From contig NZ_BMYO01000003.1 of the NCBI RefSeq assembly GCF_014652315.1, positions 412 through 64,411 of the forward strand: a stretch of 64,000 nucleotides of DNA. The letters are read 5' to 3'. This document shows positions 7,601 through 16,510 of this stretch, piece after piece (within the stretch, counting starts at the first letter, position 1; each line of letters starts with the position of its first letter). The stretch comes from Jeongeupia chitinilytica (GTDB taxonomy: Bacteria; Pseudomonadota; Gammaproteobacteria; Burkholderiales; Chitinibacteraceae). The translations under genes were made by a program, and so were the position numbers. The notes under the pieces are model-generated. The model searched no databases, was not told the origin of the DNA, and saw only the letters and a program-made list of their open reading frames with translations.

Positions 7601-7607
7601 TTGCGGG

Positions 7608-8203
7608 TGCTCGAGCTGCGCGGCGTGTCGTGCAGCGACCTCGAGGCGCACACGCCGGACAAGCGGCAGATCATGTGTGCCGGATCCTTCGGGCAGCCCG
7701 TGTTCACCCGCGGCGAGCTGGCCAGCGCGCTCTCAAGCTACGTGGCGCGCGCCGCCGAGAAACTGCGCAAGCAGGGCTCGGCCGCCGGTGGGCTGATGGT
7801 GTTCATCCGTACGAACCCGTTCCGCCCAAGCGATCCGCAATACAGCCCGGCGGTAACCGTGCCGCTGACCACGGCCAGCGACGACACGCCGTTGCTCAAG
7901 CGTGCCGCGCTGTGGACGCTCGACCGGATCTTTCAGTCAGACTACCGCTACGCCCAGGCTGGCGTGATGCTGACCAACCTGCAGCCCCGCGACACCGCGC
8001 AACGGCATCTGTTCATCGAAGACAACGTCGACCCGGGCAAGCGCACCGCCCTGAATGCAGTGATCGATCAGGCGAACCGGCGATACGGCCGCGGCTCGCT
8101 CAAGCTGGCCAGCGCCCTCGACGACAAGGGCTGGAAGATGAAGCAGGGGAAGGTGTCGCCGAACTGGACGACGGTGTGGGCGGATGTGCCAGTAGCGCGC
8201 TAG
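7608..8203 (+). pseudogene. umuC: 5'-truncated umuC (C-terminal part)
   Basis: From about 7608 the sequence matches, almost codon by codon, the last 200 or so residues of the prophage UmuC at 48915-50183 (QIMCAGSFGQPVFTRGELAS, NPFRPSDPQYSPAVTVPL, RGSLKLASALDDKGWKMK). The palm and catalytic residues are absent. The upstream part of the open frame is methyltransferase sequence read antisense, so no real start exists. It marks the right-hand end of the ancestral element and fixes its orientation as the same as that of element 2. Confidence 0.85.
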
Positions 8204-8372
8204 GGGCTGTTTCGGCTTGGTGGTGGGGGGGGCTGTAAAGGCGATCGCAGGCGAAGCAATTGCCTAAGGGATTTTGGGCTGACATGCTTCATGTGGATAA
8301 CTACGAATTGTAGAAGCTTCTACAGCCGCGTCGGCGCAAAGTCGTGTGGTTACTTCATTTCCAGATTCTTGG

Positions 8373-8938
8373 TCACAACTTGGCGCTTTTTTGCATGAAG
8401 TGCTCGTGCATTTCGACGGTCAAGAGCTCGATACGCTCGGTCAACTGCTTGGTGAGCTCTGTCAGCTTGGTATTTTGCTGCAGCAATTCCAGCACCTGTG
8501 CCGCGTTCTGCGCGGCAATCGCCTGCCGTTGTTCGTTGGCCGCCGCGAGCGCCTCTCGATGTTGCGCATCGGCCTCGGCGAGCGCTTTGTCTGTGCAAGC
8601 AGGATGAGTGGGGCGGCGTAGGCTGCTTGCAGGCTGAATGCCAAGTTGAGAAGTATGAACGGGTAGACGTCGAATTTGACGAGGCCAAGGACATTGACGG
8701 CAATCCAGATGGCGACGACCGCCGTCTGCCCGCCCAAGAACAGTGGCGTTCCGAAAAACCGAGCGAACGCTTCGGCTTGGAGCGCGAAACGATCGCTGCC
8801 GAAAGTTGGGGCTAGGTGCGCGTGAGGGCGCTGGAAACACAGGTGGTCGATCTCCGGGGCCGCAACCGGAGCCGAAGCAGCGTCGGGCGTCGAATCAGAT
8901 GGCTTTGTTTCCATGGCACCCTCATCTTGGTCATTCAT
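8373..8938 (-). pseudogene. frameshifted DUF1003 membrane protein
   Basis: The frame starting at 8938 encodes FFGTPLFLGGQTAVVAIWIA and the core VKFDVYPFILLNLAFSLQAA, typical of DUF1003 inner-membrane proteins (two membrane helices with FDPYPFILLN between). After LILLAQT, near 8600, the frame is lost; the expected coiled-coil tail (DKALAEADAQHREALAAANE through KLTELTKQLTERIELL) continues in another frame to 8373. A short deletion is the simplest cause. It is not a P2 gene and may be old cargo or host sequence. Confidence 0.7.
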
Positions 8939-9441
8939 TCGGGGCGGCGCTTGCTACTTCACACGCACCTAATCGGACTGCAGCCCAGCTGCTCCGCATC
9001 TTTCAGCATTAGAAGCGTTGCTTGGAAATGCCAACTCCATATGCCAATTCACGCAACTCGGCCGCGGCTCACTCAAACTGGCCGGCACGCTCGACGACAA
9101 AGTTGGCAGAGGAAAGTAGGGGAAGGTGTCGCCGCACCGGACGACGGTGCGAGCTGAGCCTGACTGTGCCTTCAAGGGCAACGTTGTTACGCGTCGTGGC
9201 CTCTTGCATTTAGGCATAAGCAGTCGGTGTGATTCGCCTCGGGAAGACGGTATGGGTCGGCGTGCCGGTGATCAACGAGGTGTCTAGGGCGCTGGAAGCG
9301 CTCTAGTATCATCGTCGAATCGCGAATGCCAAGGGTGATGCAGGGGGAGTTTGAGGTGGGTGGATTGATAGCTGAATGACCCAGTGTCCAATCCATGACC
9401 CAACCTCGGTGCGCGGGAACCGCTGGAACCCGCATAGAATC
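8939..9441. other. right end of element 1, non-coding
   Basis: Apart from the umuC scrap nothing codes here. Near 9371-9405 lie TGAATGACCCA and CATGACCCAAC, similar to the TTGAATTACCCA pair at the right end of element 2. They are probably integrase arm sites next to the att core. Confidence 0.5.
9059..9158 (+). pseudogene. umuC: second scrap of umuC 3' end
   Basis: About 100 bp beginning CGCGGCTCACTCAAACTGGC are a diverged copy of the umuC end (compare 8091-8190 and 50073-50172). A short internal deletion removes the GGCTGGAAGATGAAG part and breaks the frame. This is in addition to the longer umuC fragment at 7608, so element 1 has had two umuC ends. Confidence 0.7.
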
Positions 9442-9487
9442 AGGTGGCGGAGAGACGGGGATTCGAACCCCGGATAGGCTATTAACC
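9442..9487. repeat. att copy 2 (junction between the two elements)
   Basis: 46 bp identical to the tRNA-Ser 3' part at 50591-50636 (AGGTGGCGGAGAGAC to GGCTATTAACC), followed by sequence unrelated to the rest of the tRNA. It is the shared boundary of element 1 and the complete prophage. Confidence 0.92.
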
Positions 9488-9708
9488 GCTGCGTTCTTTC
9501 TGAAATAAAGCATATAAATCATACGGGTAGGTCGTGTTTGGTGGGTATGTCAAGGTGTGAGTTATCTCGCGTTAAGTGCTTGTTTTGCAAGAAATATTGA
9601 GGGTTGAGTTGCCCATGTCGTCACGATGCTGATGGAGCATGGTTTGCCACAAATATGAAGGATGGTCTATGTTTTCCTTGATTCTTACCTTTAGTGAAAG
9701 GATTGGTC

Positions 9709-11631
9709 ATGAAATCGAACTTGATCCGAACATTTATGAGTGTTCATTTTCAATTAATAGGCGCATTTTTCCTTTTATTATCTAGCGGTTCATGCCATTC
9801 TGAATCCTCCAAGATCGATTGGGAGGTCTTAAATAGATTTCCCGTTTTTAGCGCCGAAGAAGATTTTCAGCGTTTAGTAAGTGCTTGGCCTAAGAATCAA
9901 GGTGCAAAAGCGTTTTTGTCTAAAAATAATGAAAAAGAACTACGGGTGTTGTTGCCAATTGATAGGACTGCATGGGTGCCGCAACTTGGAACCTATGATC
10001 AACGCGTGCTTTTCCGTTCAGATAATAGAGTTAGACTGATGTGGCATGGACAAGGTGATTGCCATTGGAAGTTAGGCGAAAAAGAATTAACGGCTTTGTG
10101 TGGGTCTAGCGTTGTATTTCCAGTAAAGTTAAATGAAAAAATAAGTGTCAGTGTGTCGGATGATGCGGGTGAGTCCGTTTCTGAGGTTATCGAAATTAAA
10201 CCAAAACTGATTGTCGCTATGGGCGATAGTTTTGCTTCTGGTGAGGGAAGCCCAGATTATGCGGCTGTATGGAGAGATGCGCGAATTGGTGGGAATTGGT
10301 TTTTAAAAGGGAGAAACTCAAAGGGGACTTTGATTTCAAGTGCGCGATGGTGGGATGATAGCTGTCATCGCTCATTGATTTCTTGGCCCGCATTGTTTGC
10401 GTTGCAAGAAGCCATTAGCAATCGACGTGGTGTAATACAGTTTGCAAGCTTTGCATGTTCTGGTGCTGAGGTGATTGATGGGTTTTATCTGGCACAACAA
10501 AATCCACCTGGATACTATCAGGATTTTTGGAGGGGCGATGTTCCACAACCAGAAAATCAGGTTCGTAAAAGCTACGTGCGTAATGGGCATGGAAGAGATG
10601 GGACTCCTGGAGATTATGTACGCTTGTCGCAAATAAATGCTTTGGTGAGCTTGTTGTGTCAAGGTCAAGTTATTCAAGGCGAACGCCAGTTTCCGTACGA
10701 AGGTGAGTCGATTAGAGTAGATGAATGTACGAAAAATAATCTTCGAAAAGTAGACCTGCTATTGCTGGCTTTTGGCGGGAATGATGTGCACTTCGCGAGT
10801 GTGGTTAAACATTCGATTTTCCCGGATTCTGTGCGCTCTGGTCTTCTTAAAAAACTACGTGGTGAGGCGTTGCAACTTGCTCGGTGGTTTGCGGAAATGA
10901 AGTCGCCAACTGAAGCCGCTGAATCGATTGATTTGCTTGAGGGGCTCTATGGAATGATGGATGAGGATCTGCGTAAACTGAATGTGAGTTCGTCGAAGGT
11001 GAATGCATTGGTTTATCCCGATCCGTTGCCAACTATACAGACAGACCAATGCACCGATCGCATTCGCTCTGGGAATATGGCGTTGACCACATTGGTGGGG
11101 AAATTTGGTTCGAATAATATGAAGTTTGGACTAAATAAAGGAAGCGTTGAAGACGTGCGCTCAAATTTTATATTTAAGCTACGCAATAAACAAATGAGTT
11201 TGTTTTCACCTGAGATGTTGAAATGGCAGGGTGTGCCCGCTCAGATTGGTTTTGATGGTGATGCGGTTCGTACTTGGTGTGCGGTAACTCCAGATTGTTA
11301 CGCCGGACAGTGTGATGTGACAAATCTATTTGCTTGGAAAGATGGTTGGCGTGATGATCTTGGTTATTTGAATAATACCAAATATTGGTCTGGCTATTCG
11401 CCAGGGCGCGGTCGTGGAATGCGAACAGCAAATGATGCAATGCTTATTGGAGCAAGGCAACCGATGAACCACAACTATGAATGGGTGTTGGGTACGGCGC
11501 ATCCGACAGAAACCGTACACGCTGGAATTGCAGAGTGGTTAAGTCTGAAGTATCACAAAGCGCTATGCGTTGATGCTTTGTGTAATGATCAAATCATATC
11601 GAAGGCGCCAAAGGCTGACGATGCTATCTGA
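9709..11631 (+). CDS. secreted SGNH/GDSL-family hydrolase, prophage cargo
   Basis: 640 residues from the ATG at 9709, preferred to the GTG at 9694 because GAAAGGA lies 6 bp before it. A hydrophobic N-terminus ending LLLSSGSC suggests export, perhaps as a lipoprotein. SGNH motifs: GDSFASGEGSPD near residue 172 (nucleophile Ser), FGGNDVHF in the middle (block III), and AHPTETVHAGIAEWL near the C-terminus (likely catalytic His). Substrate unknown; such enzymes deacylate lipids or polysaccharides. AT-rich, so it was acquired separately, and it occupies the slot between att and int. Confidence 0.75.
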   Translation: MKSNLIRTFMSVHFQLIGAFFLLLSSGSCHSESSKIDWEVLNRFPVFSAEEDFQRLVSAWPKNQGAKAFLSKNNEKELRVLLPIDRTAWVPQLGTYDQRVLFRSDNRVRLMWHGQGDCHWKLGEKELTALCGSSVVFPVKLNEKISVSVSDDAGESVSEVIEIKPKLIVAMGDSFASGEGSPDYAAVWRDARIGGNWFLKGRNSKGTLISSARWWDDSCHRSLISWPALFALQEAISNRRGVIQFASFACSGAEVIDGFYLAQQNPPGYYQDFWRGDVPQPENQVRKSYVRNGHGRDGTPGDYVRLSQINALVSLLCQGQVIQGERQFPYEGESIRVDECTKNNLRKVDLLLLAFGGNDVHFASVVKHSIFPDSVRSGLLKKLRGEALQLARWFAEMKSPTEAAESIDLLEGLYGMMDEDLRKLNVSSSKVNALVYPDPLPTIQTDQCTDRIRSGNMALTTLVGKFGSNNMKFGLNKGSVEDVRSNFIFKLRNKQMSLFSPEMLKWQGVPAQIGFDGDAVRTWCAVTPDCYAGQCDVTNLFAWKDGWRDDLGYLNNTKYWSGYSPGRGRGMRTANDAMLIGARQPMNHNYEWVLGTAHPTETVHAGIAEWLSLKYHKALCVDALCNDQIISKAPKADDAI

Positions 11632-11659
11632 TTTTTTGAAGTTGAACCTCTAGTTGGGT

Positions 11660-12763
11660 TTATGTTTTGGGATCAAGTGGGGAAACGCGCTCTGCTTTCC
11701 TACGGTAAATGCGTTTTGTAGTATTAATGTTTGCGTGCGACAGCAGGGCGCTAGCATGCTCAATGGTCTCTGCGTCGCTCGCGACTTTGGCACGGATGTC
11801 GTGCTCGTTGAACGCGTCCTTGAGATCGGTCTCGGCCATGACTCGATCCATGAAATTGCGCCAGAGCGACTCCCAGCCACCGGCCCGGCCCGTATTTTCG
11901 TTGATGTAACAATCTCCGCGGCGATTGCAAAAAAGCCATTGAGACTTGGCGTTCGGACGAGCGGCCAGTGCATCACGTACCGCTGCGCGTAATGCATCCG
12001 TCCAGGTGTACAGCGTGCGCTTTCCGCTGCTGTTGGCCGTCTTGTGGCGCTGGATTTCTATCCCTTCGGTGTTGAAGTCCGGAACCGGTAATCGAAGCAG
12101 GTCACCTCGGGCCATCCCGGTAAGAATTTTCAGACGAATATAGGCTTGAGCGGCAAGCACGCTACCCTTCTTTCGCCTGCTTATGATTGACAGGCAGGCA
12201 GCGATTTCCCAGTCCTCAACGTAGCGGTCACGTGGCGGCGGAACGGCGAGGCGGACTTCCTGCTTGAATGGATGGCGTTTGAGGTATCCCCATTCAACTG
12301 CCTTCGTAAATGCGTGAGACAGCACCTCGATCTCGCGTAGCGCTGCTGTGCGGGCCTTGGTTTTCCGTTCGTTGCCGTTGGCGTCCTTGACTGTCTTGGT
12401 TCGTCCGTCGACATAGGTGTAGATGTGGTGCGGTTCGATCGCGGTCAATGGCCACGCAGCAAACGTTTTGCGCAGGCGTGCTACTGCAACCTGATTGTGC
12501 GATTGCGTGGTCGGCGCCTTTGCAGGAATGACCTCGAGCGCATAGCGATCAAGCAGCTCTCCGATATTGGTTGCTTTGTCAGGAGCGCCGATCCGGTCCG
12601 CCCAATTTCGATATGCTTCCGGGAGGTTTGCGCCGAGGCGGAATTTCTTTTTTCCATCCCAGAGTGCTTCCAGCCCCTTTGGAACACAGTAGTAGTAGGC
12701 ACCGTGGTGAAGGTGCCAGCGAGCTGGTAGCCCCTTGTTCTCCGGTTTACGTTGCCGCGGCAT
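11660..12763 (-). CDS. int: tyrosine integrase of the prophage
   Basis: 367 residues, colinear with the integrase at 5367-6470. Catalytic features: GMARGDLLRL (first Arg), HDIRAKVASD (His-x-x-Arg), LLSHANINTTKRIYRRK (His and Tyr nucleophile). The N-terminal part is a typical arm-binding/core-binding region. It should recombine the tRNA-Ser 3' end. Its start codon overlaps the stop of the DUF4224 gene (TAATG), so the two are co-transcribed leftward toward att copy 2. Confidence 0.95.
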   Translation of the reverse strand: MPRQRKPENKGLPARWHLHHGAYYYCVPKGLEALWDGKKKFRLGANLPEAYRNWADRIGAPDKATNIGELLDRYALEVIPAKAPTTQSHNQVAVARLRKTFAAWPLTAIEPHHIYTYVDGRTKTVKDANGNERKTKARTAALREIEVLSHAFTKAVEWGYLKRHPFKQEVRLAVPPPRDRYVEDWEIAACLSIISRRKKGSVLAAQAYIRLKILTGMARGDLLRLPVPDFNTEGIEIQRHKTANSSGKRTLYTWTDALRAAVRDALAARPNAKSQWLFCNRRGDCYINENTGRAGGWESLWRNFMDRVMAETDLKDAFNEHDIRAKVASDAETIEHASALLSHANINTTKRIYRRKAERVSPLDPKT

Positions 12764-13011
12764 TACAGCGTGCTCCGGTCGATTTGATAGGTTGTGGATT
12801 TGCGTGCGGGCTGCTCGCCACCTCCTAGCAGACGTTCAACATGAGCCCGGAGAACAAGCACACTGCCATCCGGGCGTACTCGGTGCTCAATCCCCAGCGA
12901 GTTCAGGACAGTGGCTTGCGAGCCCCGGCGGACCCGATTCGTCAATTCGCATAGCTCCGGCTGTGACAGGAACATGCTGGGGGCGTCGTTGGCGGAGACG
13001 ATCGAGTTCAC
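12763..13011 (-). CDS. DUF4224-type integrase partner
   Basis: 82 residues: FLSQPELCELTNRVRRGSQ then LGIEHRVRPDGSVLVLRAHVE, the DUF4224 signature. Probably a small DNA-binding protein helping integration or excision; the role is inferred from constant pairing with integrases. It overlaps the gene upstream (13008-13244) by 4 bp and the integrase by one base. Confidence 0.82.
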   Translation of the reverse strand: MNSIVSANDAPSMFLSQPELCELTNRVRRGSQATVLNSLGIEHRVRPDGSVLVLRAHVERLLGGGEQPARKSTTYQIDRSTL

Positions 13012-13244
13012 GGCTTATCCTCCATTTCATTCCTCGCTTTAATCCAGATAACCCCTGGTGCATTGATGCTGCTACCGCTGCAGCTGGGCAGTGATGCGCA
13101 GTCTGGCCAATGTTCTGCCACGCAGCCTTCGCAGGGGCCGATACCGGACTCGCCGGCTGCGATGTATTCCGCCGTACCCACGAAGATTTGAGTTTGACCA
13201 ATCCATGTTTTTGGAATCGGCAGCTGGTGGCGGGTGATGTTCAT
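13008..13244 (-). CDS. small early protein, cysteine-containing
   Basis: 78 residues. IGPCEGCVAEHWPDCASLPSC contains four cysteines and a histidine, which could bind a metal. It is tightly packed between neighbours with 4-bp overlaps on both sides, supporting a real gene in the early operon. No family recognised. Confidence 0.6.
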   Translation of the reverse strand: MNITRHQLPIPKTWIGQTQIFVGTAEYIAAGESGIGPCEGCVAEHWPDCASLPSCSGSSINAPGVIWIKARNEMEDKP

Positions 13245-13483
13245 GCGGCCTCCGCGGCGGGCGCCTGTGCTTTGGCAGCTTCATCAGGCGGCGCCGGCCG
13301 GTCGCAACTCTCGACCGTGGCAAACCGCACAACCGCATCCAGCAGGCCGCCAACGTCCTTGCGCAGTGCCATGCGGACGCCGGCGCGCAGCTCATCGCCG
13401 GCGCGGGTGCAGTCGGCCGCGGCTGGGGCAGCGATGCTGGTCGCCAGCAGGGAAACGACGATCAGGTTTCGCGTGTGATTCAT
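13241..13483 (-). CDS. small secreted early protein
   Basis: 80 residues from the ATG at 13481-13483; upstream in-frame sequence is shadow. MNHTRNLIVVSLLATSIAAPAAA is a convincing signal peptide. The mature part is short with two cysteines (ADCTRAGD and VESCDRP). Function unknown. It overlaps both neighbours by 4 bp. Confidence 0.6.
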   Translation of the reverse strand: MNHTRNLIVVSLLATSIAAPAAADCTRAGDELRAGVRMALRKDVGGLLDAVVRFATVESCDRPAPPDEAAKAQAPAAEAA

Positions 13484-13716
13484 GCTCGTGCTCCGTTGAT
13501 GCGCGCGGCGGTCTGCACGCGCTTGTGGTTGGCTTGCCAGTCCTGGGCACATTCGGTGTCGCAGAACGTTGCCCCGGCCGGTGCCGGCTCCTCGCACCAG
13601 GGGCAAACGCCGCTGGGCTTAGGTGTTTCGCTACATGCCTTCCGGCGCACGTTGTCCAGCGCGCGGTCACGATCTTCTTGTTCGCGATCGCTGGCCAGAT
13701 CGAAAATTCGGCTCAT
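13480..13716 (-). CDS. small zinc-finger protein
   Basis: 78 residues. An acidic helix (DREQEDRDRALDNVRRKAC) is followed by CPWCEEPAPAGATFCDTEC, a four-cysteine zinc-binding motif. The layout resembles phage TraR/DksA-like zinc-finger proteins, but it is short and the family call is tentative. It sits in the leftward early operon. Confidence 0.65.
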   Translation of the reverse strand: MSRIFDLASDREQEDRDRALDNVRRKACSETPKPSGVCPWCEEPAPAGATFCDTECAQDWQANHKRVQTAARINGARA

Positions 13717-13906
13717 TGGTGGGGCTCCCGGTTGAGATTGTTGGTGGCTGCACTATCGGGCCGTAGAACAACCAGCCGGCCATGCCGTAGCCGAGGTTTT
13801 GCAGGGCAGTGATGCGCAACATCACCAGCTCGGCCTTGGGCGACATCAGCACCCAGTAGTGGCCGGGGCGAGGCAACTCGTTGAAGCGGCGAGGGCGAAG
13901 TTCCAT
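13667..13906 (-). CDS. small hypothetical protein
   Basis: 79 residues beginning MELRPRRFNELPRPGHYWVL, and containing LQNLGYGMAGWLFYGPIVQP. It starts 13 bp after the end of the replication gene. The 50-bp overlap with the zinc-finger gene weakens the call, and the C-terminal 17 or so residues look like read-through of that overlap. Unknown function. Confidence 0.45.
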   Translation of the reverse strand: MELRPRRFNELPRPGHYWVLMSPKAELVMLRITALQNLGYGMAGWLFYGPIVQPPTISTGSPTNEPNFRSGQRSRTRRS

Positions 13907-13918
13907 GGCGGTCTCCGG

Positions 13919-16072
13919 CTACGGGCGCACGTCGTAGGCGTCAGCGCCCACGGCCTGCAGGCGTGCGTGCTGATCCCGCAAGCGCTCGGCGCCGTTGGGG
14001 CTGTGGTGCTCGATGCGGGAAATGGCCTCAGCAAGGTCTGCCATGGCCGCCGTGTGACTGCGGCCGCGGTGCGCGAAGTGCCGATCTCGTGCGGCCAGCC
14101 GGTTCAGCGCCGCCTTGAACTCCGGCGAAGCGATCTGCGCCGCGTTGTCGGCGTGGATTCGGGCGTTTTCGGCGTCGAGTTTGGCCAGCAAATCGCGCTG
14201 CGCCTGATTGTCCAGATCGGACCGGTTACAGTTATTCACACGAGTCCAAGTGCTCGCGGCTTCGCCGCTGCGCTCAAAACCAACCCCCAAAGGCGCGGCG
14301 TTGGCGCGGGCCATGATCTGGCCCACCGAGTTGTCGCGGCCCCATTTCACATCCCACTCGTGCATGCGCGTCTTGATGCGCTCGATGACCTCGTCAGCCA
14401 GATCAAACACGGCCACGCCCTTGCGCACGAATTGCGGTTCGCCGTACTTGTTCAGCGGCATCAGGTGTTCGCCGGTGGCCTTGTCCGACTTGAGCAGCGG
14501 CTCGAAGCCGATGCGCAACCCGGCACCGACGCGGCCATAGCCGGTCAGGAACGCAGCCCAGTCGCCCAGATCGGCTGCGCTGTGCAGGTCGCGCAGGATC
14601 AGCTCGCCCTGGTTCTCTTCATCGAACAGGTCGGCCTTGCGCAGCTCGCGCCACACCGTCACCGGCGGCTGGCCGAACAGCTGGAACTGGCGAATACGCC
14701 AGAGGCTGGCCCACTTGTTCACGCGCCGCGCGCCGGTATCGGCGGCAAGTCCCGATTCGTCGTCGGTACCGACAAACTCGCCGTCGATGTTCTTGGCCAG
14801 ATACTTGGCGATGTAGCCGACGGCGCTACCCTTGCGCGGGTCGATCTTCTCGACCTTAAATCGCGCGCCTTCGCCGCCGCGCTTGTTGAAGCGGGCGCCC
14901 GGCTCATCGCCGTCCACCTCGAGCGCCTTCTCGCGCAGGATGTGCAGCATCCGTTCTGACTGGTGCGGCGCCACCCAGATCAGCATGTGCCAGTGGGGCG
15001 TGCCGTCGTGGTGCGGCTCGACCACGCGCACCCCGTAAACCTGAATCTGGTGCGCTTTTTTCTTGAACAGGGCACGGCACTCGGCCCAGTTCTCGCACAG
15101 GTAGTCCTGCGTATCGCGCGGGCTGAATTCCGGGCTGCCCTTGCCGTACTTGTCGCTGCAGCGGTGGTAACGGCTCGGTGCCGTGATGGTGAGGAAATAG
15201 CCCTCGTACCCGAGTCGCACCATCACTTCCTCGGTGCCGCGAACGCGCACCATCAGCTCGGTGCGGCGAATGGCCGGGTTGGCCACGGTGCGCCGGCTCA
15301 GCTCGGCCAGCGTGTACGTCTGGCCTTTCTCATTGGTGGCTTCGGCCAAGGCCAACGCTTTGGCATTGCGCTGATCGCGGCCGAGCATGCGCTTGAACGA
15401 GCCCTCGCTCAGGTAGGCCGCGCGCTCGCGGTCGACGCAGCCCAGCCGCACCATCAGCTGCTCGACGGCGCGGGTCACGAACCGTTTCAGTCGTCCGCGC
15501 CACCATTTCTCGTCGGCCAGTCGCTTCGGCAGCTGTTCGAGCGCCTTGGGGCCCATCCGGACCAGATCCGGCAGCACGCCGGCGTCGATCGCCTTGATCA
15601 GCGCCTCAAGCACAAAGCGCGGCTGCCGGCACAGCTTCCCTTCGATCAGGATGCTGCGTACTTCACCGGCGTCCGCCTCGGCAATGATCCGGCCGCACTC
15701 TTCGGCATTGGTGCGGGCGTAGCTGGCCAGCTCGTCGTCGGCCATCGCCAGCGGCAGGTTGTCCGACGCTGCACGGGCCGACGCCACAAAGTCCCGCACG
15801 AACCCGTTGGCGGCAGACAGCGCGCCGTTCTCGGTCGTTTTGCGGATGCGGTGCCAGCGGGCCAGCAGTGGTTTGCGCACATAGTCCGGCAAGCCCGCGG
15901 TCAGACCATAGAAGTCGCCCAGCTGCGCCTGACTGACGCGCGCACGCTGGCGCCGGATCGGCTCCGGAATTGTTGCCGCCCATGCCGCATCCTCGGCCGC
16001 CTGCACTGCCGCGGCGCGGTCGCTGGCAATCTGCTCGGCTATGCGGGCCGCAGTTTCAGGGCAGGGGGTCAT
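13919..16072 (-). CDS. A: replication initiator GpA (HUH endonuclease)
   Basis: 717 residues, the size of P2 GpA. It nicks the phage origin and starts rolling-circle replication. Motifs: EPHHDGTPHWHMLIW near 353-366 carries the metal-binding His-x-His (H360, H362), and VGYIAKYLAKN near 418-428 carries the catalytic tyrosines Y420/Y424 with Lys between. The N-terminal 280 residues are helical. It overlaps the gene upstream (16069) by 4 bp. In P2 the origin lies within this gene. Confidence 0.92.
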   Translation of the reverse strand: MTPCPETAARIAEQIASDRAAAVQAAEDAAWAATIPEPIRRQRARVSQAQLGDFYGLTAGLPDYVRKPLLARWHRIRKTTENGALSAANGFVRDFVASARAASDNLPLAMADDELASYARTNAEECGRIIAEADAGEVRSILIEGKLCRQPRFVLEALIKAIDAGVLPDLVRMGPKALEQLPKRLADEKWWRGRLKRFVTRAVEQLMVRLGCVDRERAAYLSEGSFKRMLGRDQRNAKALALAEATNEKGQTYTLAELSRRTVANPAIRRTELMVRVRGTEEVMVRLGYEGYFLTITAPSRYHRCSDKYGKGSPEFSPRDTQDYLCENWAECRALFKKKAHQIQVYGVRVVEPHHDGTPHWHMLIWVAPHQSERMLHILREKALEVDGDEPGARFNKRGGEGARFKVEKIDPRKGSAVGYIAKYLAKNIDGEFVGTDDESGLAADTGARRVNKWASLWRIRQFQLFGQPPVTVWRELRKADLFDEENQGELILRDLHSAADLGDWAAFLTGYGRVGAGLRIGFEPLLKSDKATGEHLMPLNKYGEPQFVRKGVAVFDLADEVIERIKTRMHEWDVKWGRDNSVGQIMARANAAPLGVGFERSGEAASTWTRVNNCNRSDLDNQAQRDLLAKLDAENARIHADNAAQIASPEFKAALNRLAARDRHFAHRGRSHTAAMADLAEAISRIEHHSPNGAERLRDQHARLQAVGADAYDVRP

Positions 16073-16503
16073 GCCGCCACCTGCTTGGGCTCATCCGCCG
16101 TAAAGCTGCCCACACGTACCGCGCGCATCCGGGCGCTGGTGTCCTGTGCGAGTCGGTACTCGGTCTGATATGCAACCAGCCCGGCTACACACAACACCGA
16201 CCGCACCGTCGCCGGATTGATGCCGGCAATGCCCTGCAGCTCGACTGCCGCAGCCAGCTCGCTCAGCCGCAAACCGAACTGCAGGCGCAGGTCACTGATC
16301 AACGCTTCCAGCTCTTCCACCACGGCGCGCTGCTGGCGCGTCATGGGCACGTCGACGGATCGGTGCGGAATCACGTTGCAATCCTCCGCCGGCGCCAACT
16401 GGATGGTGGGCGCCGGCTGCGGCTGGGCGGGCGGGATGCCGGCAACCGCCTGCAGCAATTGCAGGCGGGCGGCAGCGGCGAGGAACTGGTCCGGGGTGCG
16501 CAT
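16069..16503 (-). CDS. early-operon protein of unknown function
   Basis: 144 residues from the ATG at 16501-16503. The N-terminal third is Pro/Ala-rich; the C-terminal part (LEALISDLRLQFGLRLSELA and onward) is helical. It overlaps gene A by 4 bp, so the two are translationally coupled. No known domain recognised; P2 has small genes of unknown role in this place. Confidence 0.65.
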   Translation of the reverse strand: MRTPDQFLAAAARLQLLQAVAGIPPAQPQPAPTIQLAPAEDCNVIPHRSVDVPMTRQQRAVVEELEALISDLRLQFGLRLSELAAAVELQGIAGINPATVRSVLCVAGLVAYQTEYRLAQDTSARMRAVRVGSFTADEPKQVAA

Positions 16504-16510
16504 GGCGGGC

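Larger units (their letters stand above)
754..9441. mobile_element. remnant integrated element 1, carrying a gene-cassette array
   Basis: About 8.7 kb bounded by att copies 1 and 2. It keeps an intact-looking tyrosine integrase and DUF4224 gene, and at its right end broken pieces of the same kind of umuC found at the right end of the full prophage. All structural and replication genes are absent. It is best read as a P2-like relative of the neighbouring prophage that lost its middle. Its att-to-integrase segment holds seven cassettes with attC-like sites. Confidence 0.75.

Noticed and set aside
7608..8203. Functional umuC in element 1
   Set aside because: Lacks the first half including all catalytic acidic residues; the apparent start belongs to antisense methyltransferase sequence.
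9442..9487. tRNA gene at the second (and first, 708-753) att copy
   Set aside because: Only the T arm and 3' acceptor strand are present; the anticodon arm and 5' half are missing.
13799..14959. 386-residue plus-strand ORF opposite replication gene A
   Set aside because: Shadow of GpA in high-GC DNA; the GpA frame has clear motifs and operon overlaps.
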